Origin: Sutterella sp.
Lineage (GTDB): Bacteria; Pseudomonadota; Gammaproteobacteria; Burkholderiales; Burkholderiaceae_F
Assembly (NCBI GenBank): GCA_019418235.1
Contig: DYCH01000083.1
Location: forward strand, 29,163 to 35,090
Direction of reading: 5' to 3'
Length of the DNA stretch: 5,928 nucleotides
Within the stretch, counting starts at the first letter, position 1, and each line of letters begins with the position of its first letter. The position numbers and the translations under genes are program-made. The notes under the pieces are model-generated. The model saw only the letters and a list, made by a program, of their open reading frames with translations. It did not search any database and was not told the DNA's origin. This document shows positions 1 to 5,200 of the stretch, one piece after another.

Positions 1-112
1 GCTCTCGTGCATCGGGGGCTACCTTCTGTCGGTGCTGATTGTCATTGTTTTGGTGCGTTTTGGTTGCAAAAACTTTGACCTTCATGATGTCAGTGATGGA
101 GAACGCCAATGA
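1..112 (+). CDS. YhdT-like (DUF997) small membrane protein, C-terminal fragment
   Basis: Only the last 36 codons are present; the gene begins before the window. The frame starting at base 2 is open and ends at TGA 110-112. It encodes a hydrophobic helix (about residues 2-21 of the visible part, with the run YLLSVLIVIVLVRFG), then a short polar tail rich in acidic residues and ending GERQ. This hydrophobic-helix-plus-acidic-tail layout, including a Cys-Ile near the helix start and a basic/aromatic stretch before the acidic tail, resembles the C-terminus of E. coli YhdT, an inner-membrane protein of about 80 residues with no known function. The location supports the call, since yhdT lies immediately upstream of panF in E. 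coli. Its stop overlaps the panF start (ATGA), so the two are co-translated. The fragment is short, so the family assignment rests mainly on neighbourhood. Confidence 0.6.
   Translation, partial: LSCIGGYLLSVLIVIVLVRFGCKNFDLHDVSDGERQ
98..103 (+). promoter_or_regulatory. Ribosome binding site of panF
   Basis: GGAGAA lies 5 bases before the panF ATG at 109-111 and inside the last codons of the upstream gene. It supports this ATG as the start. Together with the ATGA overlap it suggests translational coupling. Confidence 0.7.
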
Positions 113-1572
113 ATTCCATCACGATTTTCATTCCGATACTTCTTTTTCTTTTGGCCCTTGTGTTTTTGTCTTTAAAGACGAAAACAAGAGATGGGTCTGA
201 ATTTTTAAAAAGCTATTTTTTAGGCGATCAAAACTTAAAAGGCTTTGTGTTGGCCATGACACTGGTGGCCACTTATGGCTCTGTGAGCTCGTTTGTCTCG
301 GGGCCCGGCGTGGCTTGGCGACATGGTCTTGGTTGGGTGGTCTTTGCGGCACCTCAAATCATTGCGGGCTTTTTGGTTTTAGGGGTGTTAGGCAAGAAAA
401 TGGCACTCGTGAGCCGTCGAATTTCTGCCGTGACCGTTATTGATGTCGTTTTTGCCCGCTATCGCAGTCAGAGTCTCGCTGTTTTGCTCTCTGTATTGCT
501 TCTTGTCTTTTTCACTACCATGATGGTGGGACAGTTTATCGGTGGGGCGCAGATTGTCTCGCAAGCGGCCGGTATTGACTACCAATGGGGGTTATTGATT
601 TTTGGACTCGTCGTGGTGCTCTATACCGCTTTCGGTGGCTTTAGAGCCGTGGTGATTACCGATACGCTTTGCGCCATTTTGATGCTGGTGGGGATGTTTA
701 CTTTGGCGCAAGGGTTATTAAGCGAAGCCGGGGGGTTAACGAACCTTATGACGACGATCGGTCAGTCGCCTGAAGGGGAGAAACTCCTCTCACCAACAAG
801 CGCTGGTGCTTTGTCTTTGTCGTTGCTTTTCTCTGCTTGGATTTTGGTGGGCTTTGCAACGGTGGCGTTGCCTCAATCGGTCGTGCGTTGCATGGCTTAT
901 AAGAACACGCAAGATTTGCACTTGGCGATGATTGTAAGCACCGTGGTGTGCGGCGCATTGATGATCGGGATGACCTTTTTAGGTGTTTTAGCGCGCGGCG
1001 TTATTGTGGATGTAGCAGATTTTGGTGGCAACACCGATGCCATGATCCCGTATTTAATTTCGCATCATATGTCGCCTTGGATGGCCGGAGTGACACTTAT
1101 CGGTCCATTGGCGGCCACCATGTCAACGGTAAGTTCCCTTTTGATTGCAGCCTCTTCGGCCATTATCAAAGATTTGCTCCTTCGTCGTTATAACCGAAAA
1201 CCGGATGAAGACAAGTCCATTCAAAAAGTCGCAAAAATCGCTACTTTGATCTTGGGTGTTATTGCTTTGGTTTTGGCCATGTATCCGGTCGATATCATTG
1301 TTTGGATCAACATGTTTGCCTTTGGTGGACTAGAGTTGGCCTTTTTGTGCCCTCTCGTGGGGGGCTTATTTTGGAAGCGCGCAACGTTTGCTGGCGCCAT
1401 GGCCTCGGTTCTTTGTGGCTTGGGTCTTTACTTTGCGATTGTGATTTTTAAAATCCCGACCTTGGGTTGGCACGCGGTGGCCCCTGCGATGTTGGTGAGC
1501 GTTTTAAGTTTCATCGGTGTGAGTCTCATCACGAAAAACTCTCACTCGCTTAACGACTTTTTTGCTCATTAA
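109..1572 (+). CDS. panF: Sodium/pantothenate symporter PanF
   Basis: This 487-residue inner-membrane protein couples Na+ entry to uptake of pantothenate (vitamin B5), the precursor of coenzyme A. It belongs to the solute:sodium symporter (SSS) family and is very hydrophobic, with about a dozen membrane helices. Stretches close to E. coli PanF (483 residues) include YFLGDQNLKG near residues 36-45, LAMTLVATY at 48-56, GLGWV at 73-77, LGKKMAL at 94-100, FARYRS at 115-120, QFIGGAQ at 142-148, and AAGIDYQWGLLIFG followed by LYTAFGGFRA at 171-180. The last is the SSS signature region. A second conserved block, FGGLELAFLCPLVGGLFW, begins near residue 405. No frameshift or missing segment is seen. 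The ATG is fixed by a good ribosome binding site and overlaps the stop of the YhdT-like gene. In E. coli prmA follows panF; here a terminator and a convergent dehydrogenase gene follow instead. The family is certain; pantothenate as substrate is inferred from similarity and from the YhdT-like neighbour. Confidence 0.93.
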   Translation: MNSITIFIPILLFLLALVFLSLKTKTRDGSEFLKSYFLGDQNLKGFVLAMTLVATYGSVSSFVSGPGVAWRHGLGWVVFAAPQIIAGFLVLGVLGKKMALVSRRISAVTVIDVVFARYRSQSLAVLLSVLLLVFFTTMMVGQFIGGAQIVSQAAGIDYQWGLLIFGLVVVLYTAFGGFRAVVITDTLCAILMLVGMFTLAQGLLSEAGGLTNLMTTIGQSPEGEKLLSPTSAGALSLSLLFSAWILVGFATVALPQSVVRCMAYKNTQDLHLAMIVSTVVCGALMIGMTFLGVLARGVIVDVADFGGNTDAMIPYLISHHMSPWMAGVTLIGPLAATMSTVSSLLIAASSAIIKDLLLRRYNRKPDEDKSIQKVAKIATLILGVIALVLAMYPVDIIVWINMFAFGGLELAFLCPLVGGLFWKRATFAGAMASVLCGLGLYFAIVIFKIPTLGWHAVAPAMLVSVLSFIGVSLITKNSHSLNDFFAH

Positions 1573-1596
1573 AAAAGCGCCCGGTTGGGCGCTTTT
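1573..1596. terminator. Bidirectional intrinsic terminator shared by panF and the aldehyde dehydrogenase gene
   Basis: A perfect 10-base-pair inverted repeat has arms AAAAGCGCCC (1573-1582) and GGGCGCTTTT (1587-1596) around a GGTT loop. It begins directly after the panF stop (1570-1572) and ends 2 bases from the stop of the convergent gene (1599-1601). Read on the + strand, four T follow the GC stem. Read on the - strand, six T follow, so it should terminate best in that direction. Confidence 0.9.
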
Positions 1597-1598
1597 GG

Positions 1599-3023
1599 CT
1601 AGAACGTTGAATGGTCGTAAATGGTCTTAAATTGCGTAAATTCTAACAATCCCGCTAATCCGCCTTCGCGACCGATCCCGCTTTGTTTGTAGCCACCAAA
1701 AGGCGCCATGATGTCGCGCGGGGCATCGTTGATATAGACGTTCCCGGACTTAATCTTTTTAGCAACTGCGATCGCTTCTTCTCGCTCGCCAAACACGGCG
1801 GCATTAAGACCATAAGGCGTGTCATTGGCAATCTCAATGGCTTCTTCCAACGTCTTATACGTAATCACACAAAGCACGGGGCCAAAAATTTCTTCTTGAG
1901 CAATGCGCATTGTGTTTTTCACGTGAGTAAAGATCGTCGGTTGGACAAAGTACCCATGATCGGCATCCTTGGGAACCCCGCCCGTCAAAAGCTTGGCTCC
2001 TTCATCAATCCCAATTTGAATGTAGTTGGAGACCTTTTCAAATTGAGAGCGTGAAGAGAGTGGGCCCACTTGCGTGTTGGGATCGTTTGGATCGCCCACT
2101 GTGTAGGCTTTAACGTGTTCTAGTAAAAGACTTTCAATGGCTTCAAGGTCTTCTTCGGGGACCAATAAGCGAGAAAGGGACGTACACGTCTGACCGCTAT
2201 TGAGAAAGATTGAGCTAAAGAGTTTCGGGATGGCTTTACTGTAGTCTTCAGACTTCATCCAAATGAAGGGGGACTTGCCACCCAACTCCAGGCTAATGTG
2301 TTTAACGGTTTCAAGCGCACGTTGAGAGAGCTTGATGCCGACTTTGGTTGAACCCGTAAAGGAAACCATGTCGACTAACGGGTGGCTAGCCAGAGCGTCG
2401 CCCACGGCCGCGCCTCGACCGGTGACCAAATTAATGACGCCCTTCGGGAACCCTGCACGATCAAACGCGTCAACTAAAAGGTAAGAGGTCAACGGCGTGT
2501 GTTGACTGGGTTTGAGCACAACGGTGTTACCCATCAAAATAGCGGGAATCACCTTTTGAACAACTTGCCCCAAGGGGTAGTTCCAAGGTGTAATGCAAGC
2601 CACAACGCCCAAGGGTTCTCTGTAGACCGTCGATCGTGGATAATCTTCTTCCTCAACCACTGTCTTAGCAGCTTCGATGTATGAAGCAATGCGGTTAAAT
2701 TGCAACAAGCAGTGGGTTTGTGTGGAAAAGGTGATCGGGGCGCCCAGCTCTTTAATTTCTAAATCAATGATGCGATCTTGATAGGTTTTAAAAATATCAA
2801 GCATTTTTTGCATCATTTCAATGCGGGTTGTTAAGGCAACGTCTGCCCAATCACTTTGGGCCGCTTGAGCGGCTTTGACCGCCAAGTCAATGTCTTTTTC
2901 ATTCCCATCGGGAACACGGGCAAAATACTCGAGTGTCGAGGGATTTTCTACGTCAATGAAATGATTGCTCTGACTGGCAATCCATTGTCCATTAATATAA
3001 ATTTTTTCAAAATCGAAGGACAT
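1599..3023 (-). CDS. NAD(P)+-dependent aldehyde dehydrogenase family protein
   Basis: This is a full-length, 474-residue cytosolic aldehyde dehydrogenase, which oxidises an aldehyde to its carboxylic acid with NAD+ or NADP+. The catalytic set is complete: the oxyanion-hole Asn148 in TPWNYP, Lys171 in VVLKPS (cofactor binding), the nucleotide-binding FTGST at 222-226, the general base Glu246 in LELGGK, the nucleophile Cys280 in NSGQTC, and Glu378/Phe380 in EEIFGP. The C-terminal PFGGYKQSGIGREGG block (441-455) is typical. The length and the NSGQTC-plus-RLLVP pattern recall the CddD/SSP0762-like group, named after a 6-oxohexanoate dehydrogenase, but the true substrate cannot be read from sequence. 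Alternatives are a general detoxifying, betaine-aldehyde-like or semialdehyde dehydrogenase. The ATG at 3021-3023 has only a weak upstream GAGA-type site. The gene stands alone and converges on panF across a shared terminator. A pathway link to pantothenate uptake is not indicated. Confidence 0.9.
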   Translation of the reverse strand: MSFDFEKIYINGQWIASQSNHFIDVENPSTLEYFARVPDGNEKDIDLAVKAAQAAQSDWADVALTTRIEMMQKMLDIFKTYQDRIIDLEIKELGAPITFSTQTHCLLQFNRIASYIEAAKTVVEEEDYPRSTVYREPLGVVACITPWNYPLGQVVQKVIPAILMGNTVVLKPSQHTPLTSYLLVDAFDRAGFPKGVINLVTGRGAAVGDALASHPLVDMVSFTGSTKVGIKLSQRALETVKHISLELGGKSPFIWMKSEDYSKAIPKLFSSIFLNSGQTCTSLSRLLVPEEDLEAIESLLLEHVKAYTVGDPNDPNTQVGPLSSRSQFEKVSNYIQIGIDEGAKLLTGGVPKDADHGYFVQPTIFTHVKNTMRIAQEEIFGPVLCVITYKTLEEAIEIANDTPYGLNAAVFGEREEAIAVAKKIKSGNVYINDAPRDIMAPFGGYKQSGIGREGGLAGLLEFTQFKTIYDHSTF

Positions 3024-3165
3024 GGTTTTCTCGCATTTTCTTATTTAGGGAGTAGGGATTTTTCATCCTCTGACCGTCTATTCTAAAAAGGTTTTTGCGC
3101 AATGGGGGCGTCTTAGCGAGAAAAATTGAGAAGAATTGAAATTTGATGAGGTAATCGTCGCAGAT
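3024..3165. other. Intergenic gap upstream of the aldehyde dehydrogenase gene
   Basis: No gene is supported between the dehydrogenase start and the tRNA terminator. The gap presumably holds the dehydrogenase promoter on the - strand, since the terminator at 3166-3190 should block transcription from the tRNA. The best -10-like hexamer seen is TAGAAT (- strand, 3085-3080), but no good -35 hexamer lies at the proper distance. No clear operator-like inverted repeat was found. Confidence 0.4.
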
Positions 3166-3190
3166 AAACAAAAACCACCGCAAGGGTGGT
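3166..3190 (-). terminator. Intrinsic terminator downstream of tRNA-Phe
   Basis: On the - strand, ACCACC (3190-3185) pairs with GGTGGT (3179-3174) across a 5-base CTTGC loop. A T-rich run follows (TTT, then G, then TTT). It starts 11 bases past the tRNA 3' end, as expected for a single-gene tRNA transcript, and insulates the dehydrogenase gene from upstream transcription. Confidence 0.8.
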
Positions 3191-3201
3191 CTGTTCAAAA
3201 A

Positions 3202-3277
3202 TGGTGGCCAGAGGCGGAATCGAACCGTCGACACGCGGATTTTCAATCCGCTGCTCTACCAACTGAGCTATCTGGCC
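3202..3277 (-). tRNA. tRNA-Phe (anticodon GAA)
   Basis: This 76-base tRNA has the CCA end encoded. The acceptor stem GGCCAGA/TCTGGCC pairs perfectly. The D arm is GCTC-AGTTGGTA-GAGC. The anticodon stem GCGGA/TCCGC closes the loop TTGAAAA, so the anticodon is GAA and reads UUU and UUC. The variable loop is GTGTC, and the T loop is TTCGATT. One oddity: in the T stem GACGG/CCGCC, position 50 (A, base 3228) faces position 64 (C, base 3214), an A-C mismatch. The other four pairs are Watson-Crick. It is transcribed alone, with its own promoter and terminator, and lies just downstream of ung on the same strand. Confidence 0.97.
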
Positions 3278-3291
3278 ATCAAGAGTTACGC

Positions 3292-3320
3292 ATTTTAACC
3301 ACAAATTTTTCAAAATGCAA
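3292..3320 (-). promoter_or_regulatory. Sigma-70-type promoter of tRNA-Phe
   Basis: On the - strand a -35 element TTGCAT (3320-3315) and a -10 element TAAAAT (3297-3292) are separated by exactly 17 bases. Transcription would start around 3283-3286, about 6-9 bases before the mature tRNA 5' end at 3277. The upstream side is rich in A and T, which could act as an UP element. The match and placement are good, though unproven. Confidence 0.75.
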
Positions 3321-3363
3321 AATATTTCAGAAAGAAATTTGCTGGTTTTCTCTAACCCTTTGA

Positions 3364-4092
3364 TTAAAAAGGAAGAGAGCTTTGCCCACAAGTCTCATCC
3401 GAAAAACGGCCCCAGTCAATCGGTGCTTCGCCACGGCTCTCTAGCCAGCGATTAGCTTGAGAAAAATGCCCACAACCGATAAAGGGAACAGGGGGGCGAG
3501 TGGCAGACAAGGGTGAAGGGTGATTGGCGCACAAAATGAGGTGGCCTTGACCACTAGCTTCAATCAGGTCTTTTTTTGATTGAGCGTAGGCACCCCAAAG
3601 TAAAAAGACTTTCGGGTGAGCATCCTCTGCAGCATACTTTAAAAGAGAGTCTGTGAGCGTCTCCCACCCTTTTTTTGCGTGACTGGCCGCGTGCCCGTCT
3701 TCAACAGTAAGAACGGCATTTAAAAGCAATACCCCTTGCTGAGCCCAACCCGTGAGCGCACCGTGCGAAGGAGAGGCAATCCCCAAATCGCGCTTGAGTT
3801 CTTTATGAATGTTTCTTAAAGAGGGCGGAATGCGAACGGCTGGGTTAACGTGAAAGGCCAAGCCTTGTGCTTGATTGGGGCCGTGATAGGGGTCTTGGCC
3901 CACAATGACGACTCGAACGTTAGATAAAGGGGTTAACTCCAACGCATAAAAAGGTTTAGGCGGATAAATGATCGCACCTTCCTTTTGACGTTGGGTTAAA
4001 AATGACTTGAGAGATTGCCCGATATCGGACATAAAAAAAGTGGCCAAAGGCGTTTGCCAATCGTTGGCCACTTGATCAAAAGATAAATTCAT
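3364..4092 (-). CDS. ung: Uracil-DNA glycosylase (family 1)
   Basis: Ung removes uracil from DNA that arises by cytosine deamination or dUMP incorporation, starting base excision repair in the cytoplasm. The 242-residue protein carries the family 1 hallmarks: the water-activating motif GQDPYH at 65-70 with catalytic Asp67, GLAF at 77-80 (Phe80 stacks on uracil), the LLLNAVLTV block with Asn125 (uracil recognition), GWETLTD at 142-148, LLWG at 164-167, and the DNA-intercalation loop HPSPLSA at 191-197 with catalytic His191. The segment after this loop (TRPPVPFIGCGHF) is slightly longer than in E. coli Ung; it does not disturb the motifs. The N-terminal region aligns by eye with E. coli Ung from its first residues, supporting this ATG. 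No convincing Shine-Dalgarno sequence precedes it. The stop of the upstream gene is only 5 bases away, so translation probably depends on coupling. It is the last protein gene of the rpe-gph operon. Confidence 0.97.
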   Translation of the reverse strand: MNLSFDQVANDWQTPLATFFMSDIGQSLKSFLTQRQKEGAIIYPPKPFYALELTPLSNVRVVIVGQDPYHGPNQAQGLAFHVNPAVRIPPSLRNIHKELKRDLGIASPSHGALTGWAQQGVLLLNAVLTVEDGHAASHAKKGWETLTDSLLKYAAEDAHPKVFLLWGAYAQSKKDLIEASGQGHLILCANHPSPLSATRPPVPFIGCGHFSQANRWLESRGEAPIDWGRFSDETCGQSSLPF

Positions 4093-4097
4093 AAAGC

Positions 4098-4496
4098 TTA
4101 TTGATTAAGATGCGCTTCCAAGGCACCCATGCGAATACGCAACAAGTTGATTTGGCATGAAAGGTTAGCAGCGCCAGCGCCGGTACCACCGCCAAAGAGA
4201 GCCTCATCGAATGCACATTGATCGGATACATAACGATCAAAGGACGTATTGGCTTTTTCAAGTGCGGGCAGTGCTTCACTTCGACCGGTAACGCGATCGA
4301 GTTCGCCCGCCTGACTGGTTAACTTTTCCATCACGGAGCGATATTCGATTCGGGTTTCTTGGAGCTCTTGCTTCAAGCACTCGCGAACGGCAGCCGTGGT
4401 CTGGGCACTCTTGTAGCACTCATCAACGCTTTCGGCAGCACCGGCGACAACCGGAAATAACACAGAAAGTGAACATAACCATAAAAGTTTCTTCAC
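4098..4496 (-). CDS. Secreted four-cysteine protein, LprI/DUF1311-like (putative lysozyme inhibitor family)
   Basis: This is a 132-residue predicted periplasmic protein. It starts with a signal peptide: MKK, then a hydrophobic core to about residue 18, and an AGA-AE cleavage site near residue 20. There is no lipobox, so it is probably soluble. The mature part has four cysteines (27, 40, 94, 114), which could form two disulfides. The pattern fits the LprI N-terminal domain (DUF1311): a Cys pair near the N-terminus, a helical stretch with EYRSVMEKL, an aromatic-rich FDRYVSDQC, a Gly-rich FGGGTGAG loop, then a Cys and a basic helix ending in Leu-rich residues. The namesake, M. tuberculosis LprI, inhibits lysozyme, but many relatives are uncharacterised, so the function here is unproven. 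The start is GTG (bases 4496-4494), 2 bases after the gph stop, with GGAG 6 bases upstream. It sits between two nucleic-acid/metabolite repair genes without an obvious functional link. Confidence 0.72.
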   Translation of the reverse strand: MKKLLWLCSLSVLFPVVAGAAESVDECYKSAQTTAAVRECLKQELQETRIEYRSVMEKLTSQAGELDRVTGRSEALPALEKANTSFDRYVSDQCAFDEALFGGGTGAGAANLSCQINLLRIRMGALEAHLNQ

Positions 4497-4498
4497 GA

Positions 4499-5200
4499 CT
4501 AACTCCGTTTGGGAAGAAGTAGGTATTGAGTTAATTCTCTCATAGTATCAAAGACGGGGAAGTTTGGCGTATTAATTTTTACCCAATTTTCAATTTTGAT
4601 GCCTTCGTTGTAACCCGTTTTGAGAAGCAAAGCTAGGATTTTTGCGTTTTGTGCGGCCAAGGCGTCGTTCATGGAGTCGCCAATCATGACAGCTTCTGAA
4701 GGTGTTACACCTAGACGATCACAGGCCAATAGCAACATATCGGGAGCGGGCTTAGGATGCTCGACATTGTCAGCACCGAGCACCACGTCAAAGAAGTCTT
4801 TTAACTCAAAACGTTCTAATAAAGAAGGAATGACGACGGAGGGTTTATTGGTGACGACCGCCATGCGAAAACCCGAGGCTTTGAGCGATGAAAGAGACTC
4901 AAGCACATGAGGCAAAAGCTTAGAGTACTTGGCCTCAAGTGCATTCATGTTTTGAACATAGGCTCGATAGCAGGACTCAATTTCATCTTCTTGAGGAGCC
5001 GTTGGCAAAACTGCACGCAAAGAGCGCTCAACCATATTGCGAGCGCCCTTACCGATAAAGGTCGTCACTTCGTCACGTGTTAAAGGCCGTGCGTTAATTT
5101 CGGCAAGCGTTTGATTGATGGCAACCACTAAGTCGTCAACGGAGTCAACGAGGGTGCCATCCAAATCAAATAAGAGGGCCTTAGCCTCGCGTGCGGGCAT
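4499..5200 (-). CDS. gph: Phosphoglycolate phosphatase (HAD superfamily)
   Basis: Gph hydrolyses 2-phosphoglycolate to glycolate and phosphate in the cytoplasm. In heterotrophs it clears phosphoglycolate formed when 3'-phosphoglycolate DNA ends are repaired. With the start at 5200 the protein has 233 residues, normal for the family. All four HAD motifs are present: FDLDGTLVDS with nucleophile Asp12 and acid/base Asp14, VVTNK with Thr117, HPKPAP with Lys150, and the Mg2+-binding GDSMND with Asp175 and Asp179. An alpha-helical cap (about residues 20-95) follows motif I, as in subfamily IA. The open frame extends 61 codons further upstream, but that stretch lies inside rpe and gives a Pro/Ser/Lys-rich sequence unlike any HAD N-terminus. 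The ATG at 5200-5198 has a GAGGA site 8 bases upstream and puts motif I at the usual place. The gene overlaps the end of rpe by 20 bases. Related HAD phosphatases of similar specificity cannot be fully excluded, but the rpe linkage favours Gph. Confidence 0.92.
   Translation of the reverse strand: MPAREAKALLFDLDGTLVDSVDDLVVAINQTLAEINARPLTRDEVTTFIGKGARNMVERSLRAVLPTAPQEDEIESCYRAYVQNMNALEAKYSKLLPHVLESLSSLKASGFRMAVVTNKPSVVIPSLLERFELKDFFDVVLGADNVEHPKPAPDMLLLACDRLGVTPSEAVMIGDSMNDALAAQNAKILALLLKTGYNEGIKIENWVKINTPNFPVFDTMRELTQYLLLPKRS
4503..4506 (-). promoter_or_regulatory. Ribosome binding site of the LprI-like gene
   Basis: On the - strand GGAG lies within the last codons of gph, 6 bases before the GTG start at 4496-4494. 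It supports use of this non-ATG start and indicates coupling to translation of gph. Confidence 0.7.

Noticed and set aside
948..1193. 81-residue + strand open frame inside panF
   Set aside because: It is an alternative frame of a clear membrane transporter gene, rich in Arg, His and Cys, with no support as a protein.
1683..2054. 123-residue open frame on the + strand opposite the aldehyde dehydrogenase gene
   Set aside because: It lies fully antisense to a well-supported gene, with no ribosome binding site or recognisable domain; its composition looks like a reverse-strand shadow.
3080..3108. Aldehyde dehydrogenase promoter
   Set aside because: TAGAAT could be a -10 element, but TTGCGC upstream is only 11 bases away and no other -35 hexamer fits, so no promoter is claimed.
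3317..3342. AT-rich imperfect inverted repeat as the ung terminator
   Set aside because: The stem has almost no GC pairs and a bulge, so it was not listed as a terminator; it is kept only as a point to check.
3113..3391. 92-residue open frame on the - strand across the tRNA
   Set aside because: It reads through the tRNA-Phe gene, its terminator and the end of ung. The peptide is typical of translated tRNA sequence.
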